A DNA stretch of 64,000 bases from Streptomyces sp. NRRL F-6676 (GTDB taxonomy: Bacteria > Actinomycetota > Actinomycetes > Streptomycetales > Streptomycetaceae). Made by a program: the position numbers and the translations under genes. Of this stretch, positions 21,962 through 31,104 are shown one piece after another. Under the pieces are notes generated by a model. That model had not been told where the DNA came from and searched no databases. It saw only the letters and a program-made list of their open reading frames with translations. The stretch is from contig NZ_JOHS01000010.1 of the NCBI RefSeq assembly GCF_000725625.1, forward strand, positions 1 to 64,000, written 5' to 3'. Positions within the stretch are counted from its first letter, which is position 1, and the number at the start of each line of letters is the position of its first letter.

Positions 21962-21989
21962 GGAACGATCAGTCAAGAACGACCGTTCC
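21962..21989. promoter_or_regulatory. Candidate TetR operator
   Basis: GGAACG (21962-21967) and CGTTCC (21984-21989) form an inverted repeat 23 bp upstream of the TetR start; GAACGATC and GAACGACC also form a 15-bp-spaced direct repeat in it. Position fits autoregulation. Confidence 0.5.
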
Positions 21990-22091
21990 TTAATCGCGGC
22001 CCCTCCGCCGGGAACGACCACCGCACCGGCTGGAGCCCTCCCAGGGCCAACTCCGTTGTAGGTCGCGGACCCCCGGCCGTAGGGTCCCCCC

Positions 22092-22466
22092 ATGTCCCTA
22101 CGTCTCCGTATGCGCCAGGCCCTCCCCGAAGCGATGCGCGCCCGCGACAAGGCCGCGGTGAGCGCCCTGCGGTCGACACTCGCCGCGCTGGACAACGCGG
22201 AAGCGGTCCCCGTGGACGCGACCGGCACCCACGGCCCGGCCATCGAACAGTCCCCGGTCGGCGCCGGCGCCACCGAGGCACCCCGCCGCGAACTGAGCGA
22301 GCATGAGACGGCGGCCGTCGTCCGCGCCGAGGCCGACGAGCGCCTCGAAGCCGCCGCCCAACTCACGTCCCCCACCCACGCCGACCGAGCAACCCGCCTC
22401 CGCACGGAGGCGGCGATACTGCTCCGCCTCCTGGAAGAACAGGACGCCACCGCAGCGCCCCGCTGA
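22092..22466 (+). CDS. GatB/YqeY-like protein
   Basis: The opening LRMRQALPEAMRARDKAAVSALRSTLAALDNAEAV matches the YqeY helical bundle (DL/AMKARD...LRxxxAAIxxAE). The C-terminal half has HETAAVVRAEADERLEAAAQL and a helical tail. YqeY domains resemble the tRNA-interacting tail of GatB; the role of free-standing short versions is unknown. At 124 residues it is shorter than typical YqeY (~150). Confidence 0.72.
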   Translation: MSLRLRMRQALPEAMRARDKAAVSALRSTLAALDNAEAVPVDATGTHGPAIEQSPVGAGATEAPRRELSEHETAAVVRAEADERLEAAAQLTSPTHADRATRLRTEAAILLRLLEEQDATAAPR

Positions 22467-22494
22467 CCACGGCGACGCGCCCCGCATCAGCTCG

Positions 22495-23313
22495 CTAGCC
22501 CTTGTCGAGGCCGAGCAACGCCGCGGTGGCCTCCCACAGCTGCGGTCCGACGGGAGGCGCCTTGATCGTGCTCGGCTTGCCCTTCTCGTAGTACGCACCG
22601 GACACGACGCCGTCCCCGGACGTGGGGGCGATGAACCGCAGCAGCTGCTCTGCCGCCTTCCGCGGGGACTGGAAGAACAGCCGAGGCACAGGCGTCCGGA
22701 ACAGCACGCCCACGGAACTCCGGCTGGTCCGGGCGAAGTTCGACGAGACACCGCCGGGATGAAAGGCCACCGCGGACAGCCCCTGCTCGTGGTAACGGTC
22801 GTGCAGCTCGCGGGTGAAGAGGACGAGTTCCAGCTTGGCGTTGCCGTAGGCGCGCACGGGTGAGTAGTTCCGCGCGTTGTCGAGGTCGTCCAGATCGACG
22901 CGTGCCGACAGCCGTGCCGCGTTGCTCGAGGTCTGCACGACGAGGGCCCGGGAGGCCAGCAGGGTGTCCAGCAGCAGGTTGGTCAGCAGGAACGGCGCGA
23001 GATAGTTGACCTGGAACGTCTCCTCGAAACCGTCCGCCGTGACATGACGGTCCCCGAGGATCGCCCCGGCGTTGTTGACCAGTACGTCGATGCGCGGGCA
23101 GTGTTCGGCGAGCTGTTCCGCCAAGGTGCGCACCTGCCGCAAGTCGGCGAAGTCGGCGACGAAACACCGCACGCCGAGCTCCTCCGCGACCGCCTCGGTC
23201 TTGGCCGCGGACCTCCCCACGACCACAACATGGTGCCCATCACCCACCAGCCGGCGCGCCGCGGCGGCACCGGTCCCGTCGCTCGCACCAGTGATGACAA
23301 CGGTCTTCGCCAA
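22495..23313 (-). CDS. Short-chain dehydrogenase/reductase
   Basis: SDR with Rossmann motif TGASDGTGAAAARRL, NNAG (VLVNNAGAILG), catalytic Ser in QTSSNAARLS, and YGNAK where YxxxK is expected (RAYGNAKLE), then HPGGV. It matches the retinol-dehydrogenase-like/NAD(P)-dependent group. The frame runs to LAKTVV; the only start with a ribosome-binding site is TTG 23313, six bases after GAAGGGGACC-type sequence. The longer frame to 23793 passes through the flanking repeat and is not coding. Confidence 0.85.
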   Translation of the reverse strand: MAKTVVITGASDGTGAAAARRLVGDGHHVVVVGRSAAKTEAVAEELGVRCFVADFADLRQVRTLAEQLAEHCPRIDVLVNNAGAILGDRHVTADGFEETFQVNYLAPFLLTNLLLDTLLASRALVVQTSSNAARLSARVDLDDLDNARNYSPVRAYGNAKLELVLFTRELHDRYHEQGLSAVAFHPGGVSSNFARTSRSSVGVLFRTPVPRLFFQSPRKAAEQLLRFIAPTSGDGVVSGAYYEKGKPSTIKAPPVGPQLWEATAALLGLDKG

Positions 23314-23591
23314 GACAGGTCCCCTTCGAACCGGCTGCCGTACTGGCGCCGAATGCTGTACCGGCGCCACGAAGCAGTGTGAGCCACGAATCGGCACCAC
23401 TGACCCGAACGAGCCTGCCGCCCACGCCTGTTGCCGCCGGGGGCGGACGACCCCCGCACAGAGGGACGACCTCGCACACACCCTGGTTGACGGTCCCACC
23501 GACGCGGCGCGGGAACGCGTCCGGCCGCTCCCAGCCGGCGCGGAGAGACACCGTGGAACCTCCAGCAGCCGGCCCCCCAACGACCGGCCCC
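23314..23591. other. Gene-free stretch left of the island repeat
   Basis: Upstream of the SDR TTG start. It should hold the SDR promoter. No convincing gene or repeat is visible here; the open frames are shadows. Confidence 0.5.
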
Positions 23592-23789
23592 CGGCGACGG
23601 CGAGCGCCGCGGGCACCGCGTCCCCCGCCGCCCCGCTTGAGGGTCGCACGGCCATACGGCTCCCCGCGGTGGAGGGGTGAGAGTCAAGAGTGCAGCGCAG
23701 CGAAATCGGCGCAGCCGACGCCCGAAGGGCGCTCTTGACACTCACCCCGCAACCGCCACCCTGCGAACACCGGGCGGCCCCGGCGCCTT
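23592..23789 (+). repeat. Island-flanking repeat, left copy (inverted relative to 46124-46320)
   Basis: About 198 bp that match the reverse complement of 46124-46320 with roughly nine mismatches and one 1-bp indel by eye. Inside, TGAGAGTCAAGAGTGC and GCGCTCTTGACACTCA form imperfect 16-bp terminal inverted repeats around a ~66-bp core with an inner CGCCC-GAA-GGGCG hairpin. It looks like a small mobile or hairpin element embedded in a longer duplicated segment. Confidence 0.85.
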
Positions 23790-23931
23790 GCAACCGGGCG
23801 GTCAGGGCAGGGCGTCGGCAGTGGTGCCGACCTGACGGTCATCGGCGGTGGGAACGACGAGAGGGCCGACGGGGCTGACGGGCCCAACGACGGGGCCCGA
23901 GACCCGGGAGGGCCCCGCCGGGGTCCCGGCC

Positions 23932-24042
23932 TCAGACGCTGATGACGCCGTCGTCCGGAGTCACCGCGATGATCATGACTGGCGGAGGCGGAGGCGGAGG
24001 CGGAGGCGGAGGCGGAGGCGCGGGCGAGGGCGCGTAAGCCAC
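23932..24042 (-). CDS. Possible polyproline micro-protein
   Basis: A 36-codon frame from GTG 24042 encodes VAYAPSPA, a run of thirteen Pro, then VMIIAVTPDDGVISV and a stop. The Pro run comes from six copies of a GGCGGA-type hexamer (23981-24017). It lies 63 bp after the DUF397 stop on the same strand. The ribosome-binding site is weak, so coding status is doubtful. Confidence 0.25.
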   Translation of the reverse strand: MAYAPSPAPPPPPPPPPPPPPVMIIAVTPDDGVISV

Positions 24043-24105
24043 GGCCGGCCCTGGCACCTCACCCCTGGGTTCCATCCTCGCTTGCGCGGTGTCCTACAGG
24101 ACTGC

Positions 24106-24321
24106 TCACGGGGCCGGCCAACCCCGACGCACCGCGTCCGTGAAGGCGAGCCACGCCGGGAACCGCACAGCGCCGACGAGGCCGTCGCCGGTTTTTGTGT
24201 CTCGCAGAAGCACGTGCTCGCCGGAGCGGGCGCACTCGACGCACTCGCCCCCCGCGCCGTTGCTGTAGGACGACTTGACCCATGCGAGGCCGGACTCGGT
24301 GGCATCCGGGGTGCCATTCAC
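24106..24321 (-). CDS. DUF397 protein
   Basis: A 71-residue protein with the DUF397 pattern: LAWVKSSYSNGAGGECVECA, VLLRDTK, then FPAWLAFTDAVRRG. GTG 24321 overlaps the stop of the XRE regulator as GTGA. In Streptomyces such proteins are partners, often antagonists, of the adjacent XRE/DUF5753 regulator. Confidence 0.92.
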   Translation of the reverse strand: MNGTPDATESGLAWVKSSYSNGAGGECVECARSGEHVLLRDTKTGDGLVGAVRFPAWLAFTDAVRRGWPAP

Positions 24322-25166
24322 TGGGCGTACTCCTTCACAACGTTCCTGATCAACTGAACCGTTCGTCGCGGGCTCAGGGCCGCCGCCCTCAACTCGTCGA
24401 AGGCCCGGGTGTACTGGCGTACGTGGGGTTCCCCCTCCAGGTACATCGCGTCCGTGATGCCGTCCCGGTACACGATGTCCGGATCCTCGGGATCGGGGAA
24501 GCCCAGCATGGTGAACGAGCCGGTCGTCGGGCAGGTGCCCGCGTCGAAGGGAAGGATCTGCAACGTCACGTTCGGCTGTTCCACCACCTCCAGCACACGT
24601 TCGAGCTGGTTCCGCATCAACTCCCGGTCGCCGACGATCCTGCGCACGGCTCCCTCGTTCACGATGAACCAGGAGTCGGGGGCCTCCGGACCGCTGAGCA
24701 TCGCCTGACGCTCCAGCCGTACCCGTACGGCACGGTCGATGTCCTCGGGAGACATGTACGAGCCGGAGGTGTGGAGTTCGCGGACGTACGCCTCGGCCTG
24801 CACGAGTCCGGGCAGTACCTCGCACTGGTACTGGCGGAGTGTCGACGCGTCCTGTTCCAGACCGATGTAGATGGAGAACCACTCGGGCACCCCGGACCCG
24901 TGGACCTGCCACCACCCGCGCGTCTTGGCCTGCCTGGCCAACGACTTGAGGAACTCGCGCAGTTCGTCGGTGGTGTCGTAGAAGCGGCACAGCGCATCGA
25001 CGTCGGAGGGCTGGACCCGCCCGCTGCCGGTCTCCATGCGATTGACCTTGGAACCGCTCCAGTCCAGGGCCGCACCCACCTGCGCGCACGTCAACGAGTT
25101 GCTCTCCCGGAGCTTCTTCAGCTCGATGGAGAGGCGACGGCGGCGTGCCGTCGGTGATCCGGCCAT
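24318..25166 (-). CDS. XRE family regulator with DUF5753 domain
   Basis: Residues ~10-65 are an XRE helix-turn-helix (LKKLRESNSLTCAQVGAALDWSGSKVNRMETG pattern), followed by the DUF5753 sensor/effector domain (ARQAKTRGWWQ, YIGLEQDASTLRQYQCEVLPGLVQ, LRIVGDRELM-like, RRTVQLIRNVVKEY). Coupled to DUF397 and divergent from an ATP-binding protein gene: the standard Streptomyces trio. Probably self-regulated through the palindrome at 25251-25267. It may be a resident neighbour rather than part of the defence system. Confidence 0.93.
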   Translation of the reverse strand: MAGSPTARRRRLSIELKKLRESNSLTCAQVGAALDWSGSKVNRMETGSGRVQPSDVDALCRFYDTTDELREFLKSLARQAKTRGWWQVHGSGVPEWFSIYIGLEQDASTLRQYQCEVLPGLVQAEAYVRELHTSGSYMSPEDIDRAVRVRLERQAMLSGPEAPDSWFIVNEGAVRRIVGDRELMRNQLERVLEVVEQPNVTLQILPFDAGTCPTTGSFTMLGFPDPEDPDIVYRDGITDAMYLEGEPHVRQYTRAFDELRAAALSPRRTVQLIRNVVKEYAQ

Positions 25167-25250
25167 CTGTCTGGACCCCTTCGTGTCGAACAGCGATCAG
25201 TCTCCGCGCCGAGAGGCCCGTCCGCCAATCACTCGATGGTGGGATTCTCT

Positions 25251-25267
25251 TCGTGCACATTGCACGA
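25251..25267. promoter_or_regulatory. Palindrome between XRE and ATPase genes
   Basis: TCGTGCA-CAT-TGCACGA, a perfect 7-bp-arm inverted repeat in the divergent promoter region, extended by CTCT/AGAG with one offset base. It is the best candidate operator for the XRE regulator. Confidence 0.5.
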
Positions 25268-25371
25268 GAGGATGTGCGCCGGCCACCATTCTGGCAAACG
25301 GAACAACCGGGGCGGGGCGGCACGGCACTTCGGCGCCCACGCCCGGACCACGCACGACGGAAGGTGCGGAA

Positions 25372-26028
25372 GTGATCCCAAGCGCATGCATGACGCGGAC
25401 GCCGTGGATCGTGGAGTTCACGGCACTGGAGGAGGAGGTGGCGGCCCTGCGGCACAACGTGGGGACGCATCTCGGAGCGTGGGGCCTGAAGGAAGTCGTG
25501 GACGAGGCCCAGCTCTGCGTGAGCGAGCTGGTGGCCAACGTCATCACCCACGTCGGCATCGGCACGCCGACCACCCTGGCCGTCCTGATGAACGGCCCCT
25601 TCCTGCGCATCGAGGTGCACGACCCCGACACCCGCGCGCTGCCCACGCTCATGGCCGCGAGCGTCGAGTCGGAGGGAGGCCGCGGCATGGCCCTGGTCGA
25701 GGCGGTCACGGACCGGTGGGGAGTCCAACTTCTCGCGGACCGGAAGGTGACCTGGTGCGAATTGGCGACGGGACCGCTCCCGTCGGGAGGCCAGGACGGA
25801 GGCCCCCGCATGATGCGGGCCGAGGCGATGATCGATCTCTACGACGCCACGGGGCCGCGGGCCCGTGTGCGCACTGGCAGGTTGGGCACCGCCGAGGGGG
25901 AGGAGGCGGCGATCTTCATCATCACCGACCTCCTCCACTGGCTCCGAGCACACGGCCGCGACGCGGACGATGTGCTGGACCGGGCGCAGACGCGGTACGA
26001 CGCCCAGATGCTCGAAGCCCACTCGTGA
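25372..26028 (+). CDS. ATP-binding protein (RsbW-like histidine-kinase ATPase)
   Basis: HATPase_c domain of the anti-sigma-factor kinase type: N box LCVSELVANVITH, G1 region VHDPDTRALP and G2 region ESEGGRGMALVEAVTDRWG, then a C-terminal helical extension of ~75 residues. It lacks a sensor or membrane part. GTG 25372 has GGAAGG about 6-7 bases upstream; ATG 25390 is an alternative. It is divergent from the XRE/DUF397 pair, its usual partner. Confidence 0.88.
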   Translation: MIPSACMTRTPWIVEFTALEEEVAALRHNVGTHLGAWGLKEVVDEAQLCVSELVANVITHVGIGTPTTLAVLMNGPFLRIEVHDPDTRALPTLMAASVESEGGRGMALVEAVTDRWGVQLLADRKVTWCELATGPLPSGGQDGGPRMMRAEAMIDLYDATGPRARVRTGRLGTAEGEEAAIFIITDLLHWLRAHGRDADDVLDRAQTRYDAQMLEAHS

Positions 26029-26044
26029 GCCGGGACGGCGGACG

Positions 26045-27883
26045 TCAGGGGGCCAGGGCGTCCCCGAAGAACCCGATGTTCGGCTGCTCGGGCGTACCCA
26101 CCAACAGCGCCCGGTCGAGCAGCCCATTGTTCTGCTCGCAACTGGTCTCCGGTAGCAGAACGCACGCGTGACAGGCAGCGAGATTGACACTGCCTGCACC
26201 ACCCGCCTCCGACTCCATGCACAACGGGTCGGCCGAACACCACTCGGCGCGGCGCAACGCGGAGCGCAGCGTCCTCGCCAGCCGGTGCGGTTCCCCTTGG
26301 GCCACCAGACCGCCGAGGCTGCCGGCCGAGTCGCTGGTCGCCGTGTAGATCAACATGCCTGCCATGGAGTCGTCGTCCGCGTAGAGCCGCTCGCGGAGGG
26401 AGGCCGCAGGGTAACCCGCTTCCAGACTCCACTCGTTGATGAGTACGTGCGCCAAGGTGTGCAGGAGCACCATGCGCGGGGTGGCGGGAGACTCGGGGAC
26501 GGCCTTGGGGTCGGCCGCCCGCTCACGCAGGACGCGATTGTGTCGGTCGCGGATGCGCTTCACTCGGTCGGCGACGGCGATTGCCGCCGACCATGCGTCC
26601 AGGCGCTGTTCGTCGAGGCGGAGGAACACACCTTCCCCCAACACCTCCATCGCGGGCAGCCAATCGAGATCGGCCAGCGAGAGACGGGCCTCGTGCACGT
26701 CGGCATTGGAGTCCGGCGTGTGTACCCGACTGAACGACTTCAGTGCCCTGACCTCACGCAGTCGTTTCACGAGCATGGGGCTGGCCAGCCCGAGTCCGAC
26801 GAGCGCGGGAGAGGACGTGGTCGGTGGCTCGCAGACGAACTGTTCGTCGCGTGTTTGATCGCGCTCCGCGTTGCCCACTCGTAGACGTCGGTATTCCTGC
26901 TTGCGCAGAGCCAGGTACCGACTGTCGTGGTCGGTCTCCTCACCGGCTTCCGATTCCTCGTGCTGCTCCGCCTCCAGCAGTTCGAGCACAGCCGTGACGG
27001 GAATCTCCTCCTTCTCTCGAAGAGTGAGAGCCTTCAGATATATCTCGAGCCCCGAGCGGTTGAGCTTCCTCAACTCGTCCCAGTGCTCGGCGAGCCGGCC
27101 TGCCAGGCTGTCGCTCCACGGTGGAATGGACAAGGCGGACCGGACCAGCGGCTGCCACGCCATGGAGGAACCACGCTGCAACGTGCGCGGAGGCTCCGAG
27201 CAACTCTCGACAGGAGCGTCCTTGAGCCACGGCCGCTTCCCCGTGCACCGGACCCTCAGGTTGGCGAGTGCGCTGCTGCGAAAGGCCCCCTCCATGGAAA
27301 CTTCCGGAACACCGCAGGAGCACGAAATCAGAATGCTGCGCAGTGACGCCGTTCGTCCACTGGTGCGCATACGCAGCTTCCCGCCGCAGTGCCCCGTTGT
27401 TCCCTCGTCGCGGTTGTTGCGGTGCGCCCACTTCCAATAGGGGAAGTCGTCGATGTGGCCGTGTTCGCAAGCCATCACAAAGCGGGAGGGGACCAAGTCC
27501 TCTTGGCAGTCACCGCATTCGTTCTTCCTCGGCGGTGAGTTGAATGCACTCACGTGCTGGAGAGAGTTGCAGGACGGGCATGAATGCCACAACGGGAAGC
27601 GTCGGACGTGGACGCCGTCCTTGCTCTTCCCGTCGGAGGCGGGCGGAAGCCGGAACTTCTTCACGCCGAGGGCACGGGCGAGTCGGTGCTCATGAATCAC
27701 GGGAGCATCGGTGACGTTCCACGAATCGGTGCCGGCGACAATGAACGACTCACTGTCGACCGCGACCATGGAGCCCACGCCGTATGTCGTGATCATCTGT
27801 GCGCGCCGCACCGCCCCCTTGCGGGGGAAGCTGCGCTCGGGGGCGGCTGCGCCACGCCGGCGCCGCGGAGGGGGTGGGGTCAT
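26045..27883 (-). CDS. drmB: DrmB-like DUF1998 protein of a DISARM-type system
   Basis: A ~612-residue cytoplasmic protein. It opens with a basic N-terminus and QMITTYGVGSMVAVDSESFIVAG, then a zinc-site region WHSCPSCNSLQ...CGDCQEDLVPSRFVMACEHGHIDDFPYW (residues ~100-145), a helical middle, and the DUF1998 block with LLHTLAHVLINEW and GMLIYTATSDSAGSLGGLV, ending with a Cys cluster CHACVLLPETSCEQNNGLLDR. These features match DrmB, which in DISARM works with DrmA. ATG 27883 follows GGAGG at 7 bases and overlaps the drmA stop as ATGA. Last gene of the leftward operon. Confidence 0.82.
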   Translation of the reverse strand: MTPPPPRRRRGAAAPERSFPRKGAVRRAQMITTYGVGSMVAVDSESFIVAGTDSWNVTDAPVIHEHRLARALGVKKFRLPPASDGKSKDGVHVRRFPLWHSCPSCNSLQHVSAFNSPPRKNECGDCQEDLVPSRFVMACEHGHIDDFPYWKWAHRNNRDEGTTGHCGGKLRMRTSGRTASLRSILISCSCGVPEVSMEGAFRSSALANLRVRCTGKRPWLKDAPVESCSEPPRTLQRGSSMAWQPLVRSALSIPPWSDSLAGRLAEHWDELRKLNRSGLEIYLKALTLREKEEIPVTAVLELLEAEQHEESEAGEETDHDSRYLALRKQEYRRLRVGNAERDQTRDEQFVCEPPTTSSPALVGLGLASPMLVKRLREVRALKSFSRVHTPDSNADVHEARLSLADLDWLPAMEVLGEGVFLRLDEQRLDAWSAAIAVADRVKRIRDRHNRVLRERAADPKAVPESPATPRMVLLHTLAHVLINEWSLEAGYPAASLRERLYADDDSMAGMLIYTATSDSAGSLGGLVAQGEPHRLARTLRSALRRAEWCSADPLCMESEAGGAGSVNLAACHACVLLPETSCEQNNGLLDRALLVGTPEQPNIGFFGDALAP

Positions 27884-30800
27884 CGGGATGCCTCCATGAA
27901 CAGGGCGGACTCGGCGTCGACGTCGCGCAGACTCCACAGGGTCGGCCATGCCTCGTCATTGGCCTCGTCGTCGTAGGCGCATAGGAGAGAGGGCGCCTTG
28001 CTGCCTCGCTTGGGCTCGTAGTAGAGGCCTCCGTTCATCCTCGCTGTCTCGGCCCACCATTCGACGAATTCGTCGAATGCGTCGGCTGTCCTCCTGCGCT
28101 CGTCGGGGTCGACCGTTTCCACGCGACTGAGCAGGACAGGCCTGATCAGTTCCGTGAGTTCGTCCTTGTAGAGGTGAATACGGCCGGCGCCGTCGTTCCC
28201 GCGTGCTTCGGGGATCAATATGCGCGCCATCGCTACGACGACGGCGTGCAGACCACGGTCCCGGGCCCGTGCCGAGAAGGGAGTCACGGACGTGGACTCG
28301 ACTTCGCGGTACAGGGCGGAGTGGAAGTGCAGGAAATTCTCATAGTGGGACCGGTCCCGTGAGCGAGCCGAATTCAGCATGACAGCCACCAGGCCGGGAT
28401 GGCTGCGCCCCACACGACTGGTCGCCTGGATGTACTCGGCGGTCGTCTGTGGCTGGCCCATCACCGCCATGAGCCCCAGCCGGTCGACGTCGACACCCAC
28501 GGAGATCATGTTCGTGGCCAGCAGTACGTCGACCGTCTCTCTGTGGGGGAGCCGCAGCTCGATCTGCTTGAGACGGCTCGGGATCTCACTGGAGTTGGCG
28601 CGGCTGGTCAGCTCCGTCTGCTCGCGGATCATTCGCCTGGGCGTGCCGTCGCGTTCGGCGAGGTATTCGAGGTACGACTCGACGTCGTCGTGGACCTGAA
28701 GTTCGGCAGCCGCCAACAACCGCAGGCTGTTGAAGTAGCCGACCAACGACCAGTAGGCGTCGCGGACGCTTTCGTCCGTGTCGAGGCGCTGCGCCTGGTG
28801 CAACAGCGTCGCGTACGTGCGGATCAGCAGCGTCGACTGGCTCGTACTGGGTGTGAGGAGGCCGACGTACTGGCGGCTCGCCTTGCGCTCACGGGGAGTT
28901 TCCACCGCGAACCAGGAGTCACGGGCGTCCAGCCCGGCCGGCGGAAACTGGCGTACCTCTCGGTCGAAGAGGGACCGACCCTGTTGCTCGGCCCGACGAA
29001 TGGTGGCGGTGGAGGCGACGACCTTCGGTTGGTCGGCCAAGGCGTCCACAGCGGTCTCGTACAAGCCGGTCAGGGTGCCGAGCGGCCCCGAGATGAGGTG
29101 CAACTCGTCCTGGACGATCAGCTCGGGCGGCTTGGTCCCGTCCGCGAGGTCCCGGTTGAACAGGGCCGCGCTCTGTTCCCGCCACGGCATGGAGGCGAAC
29201 TTGTCGACCGTTGCGATGACCAGCGTCGGGTGGGCGTCGTAGACAGCCTCGTCGATCAAGTGCACCGGCAGGCCGCTGGTGAACTCGCACGTCGAGTCCG
29301 GGCAGCGGACGTGCATCCGAGTGGCTGCGTGATCCACCTCGTACTGGTGGGCGTCGAGACGTGTCCCGCACCAGGGGCAGGCGTGGAGCTGGACGGGGTT
29401 CTTCTCCTGAAGCACCTTGTCCTTGCGGAGCTCGACCAGGCTCTCCTCGGCGATCGTCAGCTTGTTCGGGGTGGCGGACTGCCCCACCCACATGCCGATG
29501 GAGATCGGTTCCCGGCCCAACAGCTCCTCGTCGCCCTGTCGCATGAGCTCCATGGCACACATGAGGATCGCCGCACGCTCGAACTGCTGGAGAGTGAGCA
29601 GCCGCAGCGTGTAGCGCATGAGGACGGTGACGCCCGCGCCCTGCGCGCGGTGGCGGATGCGGCGCAGGAACGTGGTGAAGGCGATGAGCCCGAGGTACGC
29701 CTCGGTCTTGCCACCACCTGTGGGGAACCAGAGCAGGTCGGCCAACTGTCGATCCGGGTGCTCCGGATGCACGATGCCTTCCAGGCACAGCAGCATGAAG
29801 GAGATCTGGAACGGCCGCCAACGGCCGGACGACGGGTCGGGGGTGCCCTGCCGTCCCTTCTTCACCCAGGCGCTGCGGGCGCGTTGCTGCGACATGGCCC
29901 GGTTGGCGAGTCGGAAGGCCTTCATGGCGTCCGGGTCCTCGGCGAGGAGGCGGATGCCGCACCGCATGCGGCCAAGAGCCGCATCGCAGGCGTCCAACTG
30001 CTTGCCGGCTGCCTCTTCGAACGGTGTTCCGGCGAGACCGGCCGCTTCCGTCCGCTTGTGGGCGATCCACTCGGCGTACCCGGTGGCCAGCTCGCCCAAC
30101 GCCGACAGGACATCCGTGTTCGGCTTGGTGGCGAGGCCGAGCATGGACAGGGCTTCGTCGTCGATCTCCCGGTTGGAGTCGGTGAGTAGCACCTCGTGAG
30201 CCGGCACGAACTCCGTCCGCACCGTGCACACGGCCGCTCGCCCGGTGTTCGGAACTCCCACGGGAAGTGGCGTCCAGTCCCAGTCGGCCGCACAGCCGTG
30301 TCCCACCGCGAAGGTCGGAGCATGTCGGTGCAGCAATCGGCTCACGGCCTGGTCGGGGTCGACCGCGTCGAGCGTGGTGGGACGTTCCACGAATGCCGGT
30401 TTGCCGGACGGCGTGGTCACGGTGAGACGGGGCTGGAAGAGGCTGAACGCGTCCTGCAACTCGCGCTCGCTCACCCGCATGTCGTTGACGAGCGTCACCG
30501 TCACAGTGACCGTCCCGGACGGTGCCGAAGGCCGCCGGACGAGGGCTCGCAGCAGGATTCCCTGCCCCAACGGGTCGGGGCGGTGCATGCCCGGACGGGT
30601 CACGTCGATGGGGACCGGAGTGAAGGACAGCGGACGCCGCCGCCAGTGCTCGGACTGGTCGGAAGTGGTCCGCGCCTCCGCCCGCTTCGCGGACACGACA
30701 CGTCCCTCGGTGTCGACCGGCTCGTACATTGCCGCCTCGACGTGCACGATCACCTCGGCGGACACGGAGGGATCGACGGCGAACGTCAGGCCCATCGAAG

Positions 30801-31104
30801 AGGGGCGACGGTCGTTGGCAAGGGAGACGCCCAGTTCCGACCCGGCATCCTCGATGTCCCGACGGGCCAGCACCGGGGTGTCGTCCAGTCCGTCGGTCTC
30901 GGCTGCCTCGTCGGCCAATTCCCGTTCGGCGACCGGGTCCGTACCACGGGGGAAAAGCACACCGATCGGATATGTGGTGATCGGTGGGTCCTGAGTGAGG
31001 ATCTCGTCGGGAGCTCCCGGACCCAACAAGTCTTTGCGCAGTTGCTCGACCAGGCTTTCGCGAGCGGCATAGTGCGCGGCATGTTCGTTCTCGACGACGG
31101 TCAT
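27880..31104 (-). CDS. drmA: DrmA-like SF2 helicase of a DISARM-type system
   Basis: A 1074-residue helicase-like protein. Walker A is FPTGGGKTEAYLG (residue ~460), Walker B/DExH is VQDELHLISGPLGTLTG (~665), and the C-terminal lobe has ISVGVDVDRLGLMAVMGQPQTTAEYIQATSRVGRS-type sequence (SRVGRSHPG near ~900) followed by FHSALYREVESTSVTPFSARARDRGLH, a hallmark of DrmA. A CxxC...CPDSTC zinc knuckle lies between. Starts at ATG 31104, overlapping the UvrD stop as ATGA, and overlaps drmB in the same way. In DISARM, DrmA and DrmB form the core complex acting on unmodified invading DNA. Confidence 0.85.
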   Translation of the reverse strand: MTVVENEHAAHYAARESLVEQLRKDLLGPGAPDEILTQDPPITTYPIGVLFPRGTDPVAERELADEAAETDGLDDTPVLARRDIEDAGSELGVSLANDRRPSSMGLTFAVDPSVSAEVIVHVEAAMYEPVDTEGRVVSAKRAEARTTSDQSEHWRRRPLSFTPVPIDVTRPGMHRPDPLGQGILLRALVRRPSAPSGTVTVTVTLVNDMRVSERELQDAFSLFQPRLTVTTPSGKPAFVERPTTLDAVDPDQAVSRLLHRHAPTFAVGHGCAADWDWTPLPVGVPNTGRAAVCTVRTEFVPAHEVLLTDSNREIDDEALSMLGLATKPNTDVLSALGELATGYAEWIAHKRTEAAGLAGTPFEEAAGKQLDACDAALGRMRCGIRLLAEDPDAMKAFRLANRAMSQQRARSAWVKKGRQGTPDPSSGRWRPFQISFMLLCLEGIVHPEHPDRQLADLLWFPTGGGKTEAYLGLIAFTTFLRRIRHRAQGAGVTVLMRYTLRLLTLQQFERAAILMCAMELMRQGDEELLGREPISIGMWVGQSATPNKLTIAEESLVELRKDKVLQEKNPVQLHACPWCGTRLDAHQYEVDHAATRMHVRCPDSTCEFTSGLPVHLIDEAVYDAHPTLVIATVDKFASMPWREQSAALFNRDLADGTKPPELIVQDELHLISGPLGTLTGLYETAVDALADQPKVVASTATIRRAEQQGRSLFDREVRQFPPAGLDARDSWFAVETPRERKASRQYVGLLTPSTSQSTLLIRTYATLLHQAQRLDTDESVRDAYWSLVGYFNSLRLLAAAELQVHDDVESYLEYLAERDGTPRRMIREQTELTSRANSSEIPSRLKQIELRLPHRETVDVLLATNMISVGVDVDRLGLMAVMGQPQTTAEYIQATSRVGRSHPGLVAVMLNSARSRDRSHYENFLHFHSALYREVESTSVTPFSARARDRGLHAVVVAMARILIPEARGNDGAGRIHLYKDELTELIRPVLLSRVETVDPDERRRTADAFDEFVEWWAETARMNGGLYYEPKRGSKAPSLLCAYDDEANDEAWPTLWSLRDVDAESALFMEASR

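Noticed and set aside
24106..26202. A 698-codon frame across the XRE/DUF397 region
   Set aside because: Only its last 71 codons are the DUF397 protein; the rest is antisense to the ATPase and out of frame with the XRE gene.
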